This document shows positions 21,420-29,793 of a DNA stretch of 64,000 nucleotides, piece by piece. Numbering within the stretch: position 1 is the stretch's first letter; every line of letters starts with the position of its first letter. The stretch comes from Hyphomicrobiales bacterium (GTDB taxonomy: Bacteria > Pseudomonadota > Alphaproteobacteria > Rhizobiales > Rhizobiaceae): positions 1-64,000 of the forward strand of contig UCEZ01000061.1 in assembly GCA_900471525.1 (NCBI GenBank), in the 5' to 3' direction. A program made the position numbers and the translations under genes. Below the pieces are notes generated by a model that was not told the DNA's origin, ran no database searches, and worked only from the letters and a program-made list of their open reading frames with translations.

Positions 21420-22442
21420 TCAGCCGCGCAAGGCTTCCACCAGTTCGCGCATGTCATCGGGTACCGGCGATTCGAAATGCATGGTCTCGCCAGTGGTCGG
21501 GTGCTCGAAGGCCAGCATGAAGGCGTGCAGCGCCTGGCGGGGGAAACGGTTGACGACCGCTTTTGCCGCATCCGGCAGCAGATTGGCTTTTGTCTTGAAG
21601 GCGGCGCCGTAATCCGGGTCGCCGATCAGCGGGTGGCCGATATGGGCCATATGCACGCGAATCTGGTGGGTACGGCCGGTTTCGAGATTGCACTTGATCA
21701 TTGCCGCAAGCGCCGTCGCATCGGGTTTCTCGTGGTAGCGCTCCATCACCTCGTAATGGGTGATAGCCTCGCGCGCGTCGTCCGTGCCCTCCTGCTTGAC
21801 TGCGCGCTTAACACGGTCGCCAGCGCGGCCGAGCGGCGCGTCGATCGTTCCTTTCAGGCCGCGTGGGCGGCCCCAGACGAGGGCCATATAGGCGCGCTCA
21901 AGCGGGCCGGTGCGGCCGTGGTCGGCGAACTGGTCGGAGAGGTGCCGATGGGCGATATCGTTCTTGGCAACGACCATGACGCCGCTGGTGTCCTTGTCGA
22001 GACGGTGGACGATGCCCGGCCGCTTGACGCCGCCGATGCCCGAGAGGCTTGCGCCGCAATGGTGGATCAGCGCGTTGACCAGCGTGCCCGTCCAGTTGCC
22101 GGCGCCCGGATGCACGACCAGTCCCGGTGGCTTGACGAGAACGATGAGGTCGTCGTCCTCATAGAGCACGTCAAGCGGGATATCCTCGCCCTTGGGCTCC
22201 GGGTCCTCGGCTTCGGGCAGGCCGATCTCGAAGACGTCGCCGGGCTGCACCTTCTTCTTGGCTTCCTTGATGGTCTTTCCGTTGACGGAGACTTCGCCCT
22301 GTTCGATCAGGCTTTTGATGCGGTTTCGGGAAAATTCACCCCCCAGCGCCTCGGTGAGAAACGCGTCCATGCGGCCGGTCGCGTCCTCATTTGCCGTGAG
22401 GACTTTCCTAATCGCCGGGGCTTGTTTAAAGGGGTCGTTCAT
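21420..22442 (-). CDS. RluD-type 23S rRNA pseudouridine synthase
   Basis: RluA/RluD family enzymes isomerise uridines in large-subunit rRNA. The 340-residue protein has an N-terminal S4 RNA-binding domain (FSRNRIKSLIEQGEVSVNGK), the catalytic motif HRLDKDTSGVMV with the essential Asp, and the C-terminal GRTHQIRVHMAHIGHPL motif. The start at 22442 (MNDPFKQAP) was chosen over the longer frame because it gives the normal N-terminus. RluD or RluC assignment is uncertain. It is divergent from the small membrane-protein gene at 22473, only 30 bp away. Confidence 0.92.
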   Translation of the reverse strand: MNDPFKQAPAIRKVLTANEDATGRMDAFLTEALGGEFSRNRIKSLIEQGEVSVNGKTIKEAKKKVQPGDVFEIGLPEAEDPEPKGEDIPLDVLYEDDDLIVLVKPPGLVVHPGAGNWTGTLVNALIHHCGASLSGIGGVKRPGIVHRLDKDTSGVMVVAKNDIAHRHLSDQFADHGRTGPLERAYMALVWGRPRGLKGTIDAPLGRAGDRVKRAVKQEGTDDAREAITHYEVMERYHEKPDATALAAMIKCNLETGRTHQIRVHMAHIGHPLIGDPDYGAAFKTKANLLPDAAKAVVNRFPRQALHAFMLAFEHPTTGETMHFESPVPDDMRELVEALRG

Positions 22443-22472
22443 TCTCGTTCCATTCCGCAGGTAAGGCCAGCC

Positions 22473-22856
22473 ATGTCGACCAAGAAACCAGACGAACAGG
22501 AAGAAAAGCCGCTCGATCCGGTGATGGAGAACGTGCGCCGCAAGATGATCCGTCTGCAACTGGTCTCGGCCGGTGTCATGTTGGTGATGCTTATGGTCGT
22601 GCTTGGAGCGATTGTCTACAAGCTAACGCGCCCGGGCAAGACGGATGTGCCGCAGACGGCTGCCGTCGCGGTGCCGGGCGATGCCCCGGTGACGGCAATC
22701 GCAGCGCTGCCTGCCGGATTTGAGGTTTCCGATATTGCCCTGTCTGGCGGCCAGATACTGTTCTATGGCGCGGTTGCCGGTGGAGACCGCAAGGCGATCG
22801 TGTTCGATATCGCCGCCGGCCGCATCGTCGCGGATGTTTCCGTCAAAACAAACTGA
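22473..22856 (+). CDS. Small single-pass membrane protein of unknown function
   Basis: 127 residues starting MSTKKPDEQEEKPLD. A charged N-terminus is followed by one transmembrane helix (LVSAGVMLVMLMVVLGAIVYKL, about residues 28-49) and a periplasmic C-terminal domain that includes GFEVSDIALSGGQILF and ends IVADVSVKTN. No known domain is recognised. It is followed after 14 bp by the SpoU methyltransferase gene, probably in one transcript, and diverges from rluD. Confidence 0.8.
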   Translation: MSTKKPDEQEEKPLDPVMENVRRKMIRLQLVSAGVMLVMLMVVLGAIVYKLTRPGKTDVPQTAAVAVPGDAPVTAIAALPAGFEVSDIALSGGQILFYGAVAGGDRKAIVFDIAAGRIVADVSVKTN

Positions 22857-22870
22857 GGGAAGCCTCCGCC

Positions 22871-23695
22871 GTGATCCCCCCGGTCCGTATCGACGACCCC
22901 GCTGATCCGCGCATTGCCGGCTTCGTCTCGATCAAGGAGCGCGATTTGACCGGTCGGCACGGCCGGTTCATCGCGGAGGGAACGGTCGTATTGCGTATGC
23001 TCGCGGCCGCGCATCGCTCGGGTCGCGGCATCGAGGCCGAAGCAATCCTGCTGCTCGAAAACCGGGTCGCCGGTCTTGGCGATATTCTTGCCGAGTTCCC
23101 GGTTTCCGTTCCAGTCTATGTCGCCAGTGCTTCGGTGTTTGACGCTATTGCCGGTTTCAACATGCACCGGGGCGTCTTGGCGCTAGGCCGGCGCGATTCC
23201 GCACCGCGCCTGGACGCACTCATTGGCTGCCTTCCTGCCAAGAGCCTGGTTATGGCTGCCTGCGGCATTTCCAACCATGACAATATGGGCTCGATGTTCC
23301 GCAACGCCGCTGCTTTCGGTGTCGATGCCGTCGTGATGGACGAAACCAGTTGTGATCCCATGTACCGCAAGGCGATCCGCGTGTCCGTCGGCTCGGTGCT
23401 CAGCGTTCCCTTTGCCCGTGAGGGCGCGGTCATGGCACTCGTCGGGTGCCTGCAGGCGGAAGGTTTTGCGATCTGGGGGTTGTCGCCGCGCGGGCAAACC
23501 GATCTGCACGACATTCCGCCGTCGCCGCGCACCGCCCTTCTGGTTGGCACGGAGGGCGAGGGGCTGCCGGAGAATATCCTGGCGTCAATCCAGACAGCCC
23601 GCATCCGCCAGCGGCCGGGTCTCGACAGCTTGAATGTCGCCACGGCGACAGGCATTGCGCTGCATCAGGTCGCGATGATCAACGCCCTCATCTGA
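22871..23695 (+). CDS. SpoU/TrmH-family RNA methyltransferase
   Basis: 274 residues. The SPOUT catalytic motifs are present: NHDNMGSMFRNAAAFG (motif 1, Asn/Arg), LVGTEGEGLPENIL (motif 2, SAM-binding knot) and LDSLNVATATGIALHQ (motif 3). An N-terminal substrate-binding domain precedes them. Such enzymes 2'-O-methylate tRNA or rRNA with S-adenosylmethionine; the target base cannot be told. The start is a GTG 14 bp after the preceding gene. Confidence 0.9.
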   Translation: MIPPVRIDDPADPRIAGFVSIKERDLTGRHGRFIAEGTVVLRMLAAAHRSGRGIEAEAILLLENRVAGLGDILAEFPVSVPVYVASASVFDAIAGFNMHRGVLALGRRDSAPRLDALIGCLPAKSLVMAACGISNHDNMGSMFRNAAAFGVDAVVMDETSCDPMYRKAIRVSVGSVLSVPFAREGAVMALVGCLQAEGFAIWGLSPRGQTDLHDIPPSPRTALLVGTEGEGLPENILASIQTARIRQRPGLDSLNVATATGIALHQVAMINALI

Positions 23696-23711
23696 CGGCT
23701 GCGAGCGGCGC

Positions 23712-24917
23712 TTACCGGTGTTCCGGCGGCAGCATGTCCCGGGCGCGGCTGGCAAGGCTTTTGCCGGTGGCGTCGGCCTGTGCGCCTGCCGGTTTGAGAA
23801 GAGCGGGAATCGGCGATCCCCGGCCTTCCTTGGCCGCGGTCAAGGCCACCATGGTTGCCGCAATGTCGGCGATTTCTTCCCGCAGTGCATCGTCGTGCGA
23901 TGCAGTCGTCGAGGTGATCAACCGCTCCGATAGAGCTGCCGCGCGGTTGCGCGCATATTCGGTCGGTATGGTCAGATCAATGGCCGCCACTGGCGAGTCC
24001 GAATTTTCTGCGCCAGCGCCGTTTGCCCCGTCTACTGATGGTGCGCCGCCTGCCGGAATATCCGCGGAGGACGGTTTTTTCTCCCGGCGCACAGGCATTG
24101 TCAGGCCGGCAGCGCGCAATGCCTTCGATGCGTCGCGCAGATCTGAGCCCGCATCCTTGACCTTGGCTTTCAGCCGCTCGATTTCGTTGCCTCTGCGTTC
24201 AAGGAAGCTGTCCTTGTCGGCGCTTGCGGCCATCTCCCTGGCGAGCCTGGCTTCAAACTGGCGAAGGCGGGTTTCGTCGCGGGCAAGGCGGACTTCCAAT
24301 TCCCGCGCCCTGGTGCTTTCAGCCTTCAGTTCGTTGCGCAGGTTTTCCCGCTCGTCCCTCAAGCCGGCAATGCGGCTTTTCAGGTTTTCCGCCTCGGCAT
24401 CGTGGGCCGCAACATCGATCTTCAAACCGTCCGTGTCGGCGGACATATGGTCCAGCTGGCGCGTCAAAGTCTTGATGTCGATGTTCTTCTTGACGTTGTC
24501 ACGCTCGACATCCGCCAAACTCGACTTCAGCCGCTCGATCGTCTGCTCCAATTGGCGTGCCGCAGAGCGCAGGTCCGCCGCTTCGACATTCATGTCGGCG
24601 ACCTGCGCATGGAGATCGGCGTTTTCGCCGGCGAGGCGCTGGGCCTCCTTCAGCACATTGCCATTCTGCGTCATGAGCGCGACGTTCTTGTCGCGTTCGC
24701 GTTTCAGCGTCTGGCTGGTCCGGGCGTTTTCAGCGGCATAACCGGCACGGGCGGCGTCCTTCTGGGCCCGTACTTCCTGCGGCGACAGCGGCATCGTCGC
24801 CTTGAGCCGGTCTTCGGCAAAGCGGACGATACGCTTGTGGACGACCGGTGCAGCCAACAGGCCGAGGATCGCCGCGGTCAGGAAGCCCAAGGCAAACAGG
24901 AGTGCGAATTCAATCAC
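23712..24917 (-). CDS. Membrane-anchored coiled-coil protein of unknown function
   Basis: 401 residues. An N-terminal transmembrane helix (MIEFALLFALGFLTAAILGL) is followed by about 230 residues of near-continuous coiled coil rich in Glu, Arg, Lys and Ala (ERDKNVALMTQ..., ARQLEQTIERLKSSL, EARLAREMAASADKDS). A Pro/Ala linker follows, then a C-terminal helical part (YARNRAAALSERLITST) that ends SRARDMLPPEHR. It resembles a conserved rhizobial inner-membrane protein without assigned function. The layout suggests a cytoplasmic scaffold. It converges on the methyltransferase gene. Confidence 0.85.
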   Translation of the reverse strand: MIEFALLFALGFLTAAILGLLAAPVVHKRIVRFAEDRLKATMPLSPQEVRAQKDAARAGYAAENARTSQTLKRERDKNVALMTQNGNVLKEAQRLAGENADLHAQVADMNVEAADLRSAARQLEQTIERLKSSLADVERDNVKKNIDIKTLTRQLDHMSADTDGLKIDVAAHDAEAENLKSRIAGLRDERENLRNELKAESTRARELEVRLARDETRLRQFEARLAREMAASADKDSFLERRGNEIERLKAKVKDAGSDLRDASKALRAAGLTMPVRREKKPSSADIPAGGAPSVDGANGAGAENSDSPVAAIDLTIPTEYARNRAAALSERLITSTTASHDDALREEIADIAATMVALTAAKEGRGSPIPALLKPAGAQADATGKSLASRARDMLPPEHR

Positions 24918-25092
24918 GGGCTGGCCATTTCAATTCGAAGCACGCGGCAACACGCTATTACCCTATGGGTTTTCGTTTCATTAGCTCGAAAGCATAACGA
25001 TAATATCACTTCAAGTATTCGCGAATGCGTCTTTTTTGCAAGACACAACAGCACCTGAGAGGACTTAGGCAGGAAATGAGATTCCTTGAGTC

Positions 25093-25683
25093 TCAGAAGG
25101 GGTTCCAGGTCGGCTGCTGGGTGAGCTTCAGATAGCCGACATTGATACCGAGCCGGGCGCCGATGCCGGTGCGGATGGGCACCACCACGATGTTGTCGTC
25201 GGTGAGCACCGTCATGCCGACGCCGGCGACCACATAGGCCGAGCCCGATACCCCGCCGAAGCGCTTGTAGAGCGAGGGAACGGCCGGCAGGTTGTAGACC
25301 AGCATCATCGCGCGGCTACCCTGGCCGCCCCAGTCCAGTCCGAGCGAAGGGCCTTGCCAGAACACGTTGTGCTGGCCGGCGTTCTTCGTATAGAGGTCGC
25401 CCTCGCCATAGGTGAGGCCGGCCACGAATGCGCCGGAGCCTTCCTGGCCGAGGATATAGCCATTCGGCAGGCCGTACTTCGAAAATGCGTTCTCGACCAC
25501 TTTGGCAAGGCCGCCCGACGTCGATCCGAAGAAGCCGTGACCGGCATCGACGATTTCCTGCATCGTATATTGTGTCCCGTTGGCATTCTGCGCGAGCGCT
25601 GCGGGCATGAGGCTGAAGACAGCCATCAACGTCACGAAAGCCTTGAGGCAGGTGGTTTTCACGGCACTGGCAATCCGCTGCAT
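25093..25683 (-). CDS. eipA: Envelope integrity protein EipA (DUF1134)
   Basis: 196 residues with a signal peptide (cleavage near AALAQNANG) and the DUF1134 domain (AGHGFFGSTSGGLAKVVE, GQHNVFWQGPSLGLDWGGQG, VPIRTGIGARLGINVGYLK). In Brucella this family is EipA, a periplasmic beta-barrel-fold protein needed for envelope stress resistance and directly activated by CtrA. Here too it sits next to chpT and ctrA, divergently from chpT, with a near-perfect CtrA-type box 117 bp upstream. The start at 25683 has GGAGAAAACC upstream; the frame extends further but has no signal peptide there. Confidence 0.85.
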   Translation of the reverse strand: MQRIASAVKTTCLKAFVTLMAVFSLMPAALAQNANGTQYTMQEIVDAGHGFFGSTSGGLAKVVENAFSKYGLPNGYILGQEGSGAFVAGLTYGEGDLYTKNAGQHNVFWQGPSLGLDWGGQGSRAMMLVYNLPAVPSLYKRFGGVSGSAYVVAGVGMTVLTDDNIVVVPIRTGIGARLGINVGYLKLTQQPTWNPF

Positions 25684-25799
25684 GGTTTTCTCCGTAAAGT
25701 CAGGAACGGCCGGGATTGAGCATCCATGGGCCGCTGTCCTGTCCCGTTCCTGGTCGTCACGGGGTTCGGGCTGATTGTCAGCAATTTGAACCGATGATC

Positions 25800-25814
25800 T
25801 TAACAATCGGTTTA
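25800..25814. promoter_or_regulatory. CtrA-type box (one mismatch) between eipA and chpT
   Basis: TTAA (25800-25803), CAATCGG, then TTTA (25811-25814) followed by CC. Spacing is exactly seven; one base differs from TTAA-N7-TTAA. It lies 117 bp from eipA and 142 bp from chpT, so it could serve either or both. Confidence 0.5.
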
Positions 25815-25955
25815 CCAAATGTGGTGTCTTTATGATCTTCGCCTTGACGCTATGCCCGCGCAATCTTCGCAGGCTAGACAACGCTGGGTAAAAAGATCGC
25901 GGAAGGCCGCCTGATCACGCTTATGAGCCGGACGAAGGCTATTGAGGATACGACC

Positions 25956-26603
25956 ATGGGAAAGAACCCGAACCTGACCTTGACCGGTCCTGATCTCGCA
26001 GCGCTTCTATGCAGCCGGGTCTGCCATGACATCATCTCTCCGGTCGGCGCCATCAACAACGGTCTCGAACTTCTGGACGAGGGCGGGGCGGATGCCGATG
26101 CCATGGACCTGATCCGCACCAGCGCGCTCAATGCCTCGGTGCGGTTGAAGTTCGCCCGGCTGGCATTCGGCGCTTCCGGCTCCGTCGGCGCATCGATTGA
26201 TACCGGCGAGGCGGAAAAGGCGGCGAAGGATTTCGCCTCGGTCGAGAAAAAGACGGAAGTCACCTGGACCGGGCCGCGCGTCATCATCGCCAAGAACCGC
26301 GTCAAGCTGCTGCTCAACCTGTTCCTGATCGCTTACGGCGCCATCCCGCGCGGCGGCTCGATCGAGGTCATCCTGGAAAATCCGGAATATGATGCGGCCT
26401 TCAAGCTGATCTGCAGCGGCCGGATGATGCGCGTGCCACCGAAGTTGGTCGAGCTTCTCTCCGGTACGCTTGAAGAAGCTGTCGATGCTCACACGATCCA
26501 GCCGTACTACACAGTGTTGCTCGCCGAGGAAGCCGGCATGGAGATCGAGGTCAACTCGACATCGGAGGAAATCGTCTTTTCCGCGAAGATGGTTGCAGCC
26601 TGA
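25956..26603 (+). CDS. chpT: Histidine phosphotransferase ChpT
   Basis: ChpT relays phosphate from the CckA kinase to CtrA and CpdR. The 215-residue protein has the four-helix dimerisation segment with the phospho-accepting histidine in LCSRVCHDIISPVGAINNG (His24) and a degenerate Bergerat-like C-terminal domain. An ATG at 25923 is in frame; 25956 was preferred because of GAGGA upstream and normal family length. ctrA is 0.7 kb downstream, and a stand-alone receiver gene lies between them. eipA is divergent. Confidence 0.94.
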   Translation: MGKNPNLTLTGPDLAALLCSRVCHDIISPVGAINNGLELLDEGGADADAMDLIRTSALNASVRLKFARLAFGASGSVGASIDTGEAEKAAKDFASVEKKTEVTWTGPRVIIAKNRVKLLLNLFLIAYGAIPRGGSIEVILENPEYDAAFKLICSGRMMRVPPKLVELLSGTLEEAVDAHTIQPYYTVLLAEEAGMEIEVNSTSEEIVFSAKMVAA

Positions 26604-26715
26604 GCTGAGAGATAAATTGGCTTTTAGTTCCCTCGGTAACTGAATCTTTGCCAAACCGGCATACGTTTGTTGATAGGGAATGAACTCCCGCCTGGTTGTA
26701 GACAAGGAGCTAGAG

Positions 26716-27078
26716 ATGCAACGCTTGATGATCGCCGATGATTCAGACGTCGTACGCAAGGTCGGAAAGCGCATACTCTCCGGCCTGAATTTTCTCGTTT
26801 CCGAAGCTGCCAACGGCCTCGAAGCCCTCGTGCGGTGCGAAGCGGAACTTCCGAACATCATCATCGTCGATGCGGCACTCGATGGCGCGCTGGACCTGAT
26901 TGCCAACATCCGCAACCTGCCGAACGGCAAGACCGTGCGCATCTACTATTGCGTCGTCGAGGCGGACCTGAAGAAGATGATGGCTGGCAAGCGCGCCGGT
27001 GCCGACGATTTTCTCCTGAAGCCGTTCGACCGCAAGATCCTCACCAGTGTCTTCGGCGCCCTGTCGATCGCTGCCTGA
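26716..27078 (+). CDS. Stand-alone receiver-domain protein between chpT and ctrA
   Basis: The 120-residue protein is a single CheY-like receiver with no output domain. The acidic pair is Asp8-Asp9 (IADDSD), the phospho-acceptor Asp52 (IIIVDAALDG) and the conserved Lys102 (FLLKPFD). The usual Thr/Ser after strand 4 appears replaced in IYYCVVE (Cys79 region), so switching may be unusual. It starts at 26716 with GGAG upstream; a longer frame to 26680 is unlikely. Its place 112 bp after chpT makes it a candidate partner of the CckA-ChpT relay. It is not DivK or CpdR by sequence. Confidence 0.87.
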   Translation: MQRLMIADDSDVVRKVGKRILSGLNFLVSEAANGLEALVRCEAELPNIIIVDAALDGALDLIANIRNLPNGKTVRIYYCVVEADLKKMMAGKRAGADDFLLKPFDRKILTSVFGALSIAA

Positions 27079-27109
27079 TCTCTTCGCTAAAGCTTATAAT
27101 TCTTGAACG

Positions 27110-27140
27110 AAGCCGTTGCCCTGAGGGCCGCGGCTTTTTT
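27110..27140 (+). terminator. Terminator after receiver gene
   Basis: AAGCCG (27110-27115) pairs with CGGCTT (27131-27136), enclosing an inner GCCCT/GGGC stem, followed by T residues. Confidence 0.7.
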
Positions 27141-27176
27141 CGTGCCGAACGGGTAGGGGCTTCTATTCCAGAAACG

Positions 27177-27205
27177 AAAAAGCCCGCCTTCATTGGCGGG
27201 CTTTT
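27177..27205. terminator. Bidirectional terminator downstream of ctrA
   Basis: AAAAGCCCGCC (27178-27188) pairs with GGCGGGCTTTT (27195-27205). On the minus strand it closes the ctrA transcript. Confidence 0.85.
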
Positions 27206-27288
27206 ACGAAAGTCTCGGCACGATCAGCCGCGGCATCCCTGCATTATGCGGGATGCGGAACACCGCCGGCTGGAATGCCGATCCGGTA

Positions 27289-27987
27289 TCAGGCGCTTTC
27301 GGCGAAATCGCCTTCCGGCTCGCGCAGCACATAGCCGCGGCCCCAGACGGTTTCGATGTAGTTTGCACCGCCGGCGGCATTGGCGAGCTTCTTGCGCAGC
27401 TTGCAGATGAACACGTCGATGATCTTCAGTTCCGGTTCGTCCATGCCGCCATAGAGGTGGTTGAGGAACATTTCCTTGGTCAGCGTCGTGCCCTTGCGGA
27501 GCGAAAGCAGCTCCAGCATCTGGTATTCCTTGCCCGTCAGGTGAACGCGCTGGCCGCCGACTTCGACGGTCTTTGCATCCAGGTTGACGATGAGCTCGCC
27601 GGTCGAGATAACCGACTGCGCATGACCCTTGGAACGGCGGACGATCGCATGAATGCGTGCGACCAGTTCGTCCTTATGGAAAGGCTTGGTCATGTAGTCG
27701 TCGGCGCCGAAGCCGAGACCGCGAACCTTGTCCTCGATGCCGGCCATGCCGGACAGGATGAGGATAGGTGTCTTGACCTTGGACAGGCGCAGCGTTCTCA
27801 AAACTTCATAACCGGACATGTCCGGCAGGTTGAGATCGAGCAGAATGATGTCGTAATCATAGAGCTTGCCGAGATCGACGCCCTCTTCACCAAGATCGGT
27901 GGTGTAAACGTTAAAGCTTTCCGACTTGAGCATCAGTTCGATGCTCTGCGCTGTCGCGCTGTCGTCTTCAATCAATAGAACCCGCAT
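27289..27987 (-). CDS. ctrA: Cell-cycle master regulator CtrA
   Basis: CtrA is an OmpR-type response regulator that controls division, polar and envelope genes in alphaproteobacteria. The 232-residue protein has the receiver domain with phospho-acceptor Asp51 ([14 protein letters not shown]), Lys in TKPFHKDEL, and a winged-helix DNA-binding domain ([16 protein letters not shown] ... [14 protein letters not shown]). The C-terminus GDFAESA ends in the small hydrophobic pair associated with ClpXP turnover in the family. It diverges from fliJ across a 440-bp promoter region with four GANTC sites. chpT and sciP are close by. Confidence 0.98.
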   Translation of the reverse strand: MRVLLIEDDSATAQSIELMLKSESFNVYTTDLGEEGVDLGKLYDYDIILLDLNLPDMSGYEVLRTLRLSKVKTPILILSGMAGIEDKVRGLGFGADDYMTKPFHKDELVARIHAIVRRSKGHAQSVISTGELIVNLDAKTVEVGGQRVHLTGKEYQMLELLSLRKGTTLTKEMFLNHLYGGMDEPELKIIDVFICKLRKKLANAAGGANYIETVWGRGYVLREPEGDFAESA

Positions 27988-28093
27988 AATTGTCCCCTTT
28001 TCCGCCGCCGAAAGGTCGTTGTGGCCCCCTTACGCGATACGGATCCAGTCGTTGCCTGATTTGGAGGCTGCCAGCAAATGGTTAACAAATTCT

Positions 28094-28222
28094 GATTCAC
28101 TCTGGCAAGGTGTATCGGAAATGTTAAATATTTTTTGCAGTCCTCTGATTTTGCATGTGAATCTAGAATGACATCCTTAATGCACAACGTTAAGAAAATC
28201 AGCTATCTGACTCATCTGACTC
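28094..28222. promoter_or_regulatory. Cluster of four GANTC (CcrM) sites upstream of ctrA
   Basis: GATTC at 28094-28098, GAATC at 28159-28163, GACTC at 28209-28213 and GACTC at 28218-28222. GANTC is the target of the cell-cycle methylase CcrM. One site per 256 bp is expected by chance, but four occur in 129 bp. Several single TTAA half-sites lie in the same region (28177, 28190, 28284, 28331) without an exact seven-base pair. Confidence 0.55.
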
Positions 28223-28427
28223 AATCTATGTCGAACATCAAATTTAGCGTCCGACATTTACTGACCCTTAAATGATCGTCCCTATGATTAACGATGCCCG
28301 TAAACGAAAGGTTACCAGCGGTAGGATTTTGTTAAGATCGCTGAATTTTTTTTGTTTCCGACACCGTAAGGTCGGTTAAACGGGCCAAATCCAGTAACCG
28401 GGGTCTCGCATCACGGGAGTATTGCGT

Positions 28428-28778
28428 ATGAAGTCACGTGAGAGCCTTGTTCGCCTGAAGGAATTTCAGGTGAAGGAGAAACAGCGTCAGTTGAGCCAGT
28501 TGCAACTGATGATGTCCGAATTTGAGCGGATGACCAAGGAATTGGAAAACCAGATCACGTTCGAGGAAAAGAAGTCGGGGATCTCCGATCCCGCGCATTT
28601 TGCCTATCCGACCTTTGCCAAGGCTGCCCGGCAGCGGGCCGACAATCTCCAGGTCTCGGTTCGGGAACTGAAGGTGCAGCAGGATGCAGCGGAACTTGCG
28701 CTGGAAGAGGTTCAGGCGGAGTTCGCCAAGGCCGCAGCGCTCGAAGAGCGGGACAGCGGCGCTCGTATGCGCGCTTAG
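28428..28778 (+). CDS. fliJ: FliJ-family flagellar export protein
   Basis: 116 residues, almost entirely charged helix and predicted antiparallel coiled coil (ESLVRLKEFQVKEKQRQLSQ, ... ALEEVQAEFAKAAALEER), which fits FliJ, the stalk protein of the flagellar type III export ATPase. The start at 28428 has GGGAG upstream. It is divergent from ctrA. No other flagellar gene lies in the window, so the call rests on composition, length and known ctrA-fliJ adjacency in this order; a generic coiled-coil protein is the alternative. Confidence 0.7.
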   Translation: MKSRESLVRLKEFQVKEKQRQLSQLQLMMSEFERMTKELENQITFEEKKSGISDPAHFAYPTFAKAARQRADNLQVSVRELKVQQDAAELALEEVQAEFAKAAALEERDSGARMRA

Positions 28779-28805
28779 GCGCGTTTGAGAATTGCTCAAG
28801 GCCAA

Positions 28806-28860
28806 AAGGCCCTTCTCACGAACTTGTCTCAAGTCCGTGAGAAGGGCCTTGTGCATTTTT
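28806..28860. terminator. Long-stem bidirectional terminator after fliJ
   Basis: Perfect 15-base stem (28806-28820 with 28836-28850) around a 15-base loop, followed by GTGCATTTTT. It lies between the convergent fliJ and acetyltransferase genes. Confidence 0.8.
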
Positions 28861-28879
28861 GGGATCGTGCCGACTTGTT

Positions 28880-29161
28880 CTAGGCTTGGATCACATCCTG
28901 CCATTCGGGATGGCGCTGGGTCTGGGCGCGCATGAAGGGGCAAAGCGGAATGATCTTCCAGCCGCCTTTTCGGGCTTCCTCGATCGCATGGGCCGCGAGC
29001 GCCTGGCCAACGCCCTTGCCGCGCAACGCATCCGGAACGGCGGTATGATCGATGATGATCAGATGCGGGGATGACCTGGAATAGGTCATTTCGCCGGTAT
29101 GACCCTCGACCGTCGTGCTATAGCGGCCGTGCGATCCATTCTCCGTACTTGAAATATCCAT
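28880..29161 (-). CDS. Short GNAT/YjdJ-type N-acetyltransferase
   Basis: 93 residues with the compact YjdJ-type GNAT fold: EMTYSRSSPHLIIIDHTAVPD, the acetyl-CoA loop LRGKGVGQALAAHAI, and WKIIPLCPFMRAQTQRHPEWQD. Members of this small family often have unknown substrates. The start at 29161 gives the family length; the frame runs further upstream to 29302 and would overlap the pqiA-like promoter region. Confidence 0.85.
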   Translation of the reverse strand: MDISSTENGSHGRYSTTVEGHTGEMTYSRSSPHLIIIDHTAVPDALRGKGVGQALAAHAIEEARKGGWKIIPLCPFMRAQTQRHPEWQDVIQA

Positions 29162-29307
29162 CGCATCTCTCTCTTCAGATTGTTCATGCCAAGCCGTCTC
29201 GATGGCTCCGGTGTTTCGTTGCCGGACAGGGAAGGGGCAGGACCCGCACTGTTCGATATCGGGAAAGATGGTATGTAATCCTGCCCGTGCAACAGAAGAC
29301 ATGATTC

Positions 29308-29757
29308 ATGCGCCTCATCACACCGCTTTTCCTGGTGCTTTCCGCATTTTTCCTCGCTCTCGGTCTCGTGCTGCCACTCGTCCGGTTTGAGAAACTCGTC
29401 TTTTTCAACGAAACGCCGTCGCTTCTCGGGATCGTGTCCTCACTGTGGGGGCAGGATAATCAGATGCTGGCGATTGTCGTGGCGCTTTTTTCCATCGTCT
29501 TCCCATTCGCGAAACTGATCGGCATCGCTTTCGAGGCGACAGTGCCGGCGGACGACGAGAGGGCCAACGGAATGGTTTCCCGCCTTATGCCGATCCTGGG
29601 CAAATGGTCGATGATGGATGTGATGCTGGTAGCGCTCGTCATCTTCGCGGCCAAGACCAGCGGAATGGCGCAGGCGTTCACCCAGCCAGGGCTGTGGTTT
29701 TATGCGGCATCGGCGGTGCTGACAGGACTTCTGCAGATGCGGTTGCGGCCGCATTGA
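29308..29757 (+). CDS. PqiA-like integral membrane protein
   Basis: 149 residues with four hydrophobic helices (MRLITPLFLVLSAFFLALGL, MLAIVVALFSIVFPFAKLIG, MMDVMLVALVIFAAKTSG and a C-terminal one). The sequence FPFAKLIGIAFEA and WSMMDVMLVALVI match the paraquat-inducible protein A domain. Full PqiA has two such domains and neighbours pqiB and pqiC; here only one domain is present and no MCE partner follows, so it is a stand-alone member. A role in envelope lipid homeostasis is inference. Confidence 0.8.
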   Translation: MRLITPLFLVLSAFFLALGLVLPLVRFEKLVFFNETPSLLGIVSSLWGQDNQMLAIVVALFSIVFPFAKLIGIAFEATVPADDERANGMVSRLMPILGKWSMMDVMLVALVIFAAKTSGMAQAFTQPGLWFYAASAVLTGLLQMRLRPH

Positions 29758-29793
29758 GTGCGGCCGCGTAAGGTCTTGCAACGAAGGATGGGG

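Noticed and set aside
28177-28193. TTAA pair upstream of ctrA as a CtrA autoregulation box
   Set aside because: The spacer is nine bases, not seven, and no exact box is found in the ctrA promoter region, so autoregulation is left open.
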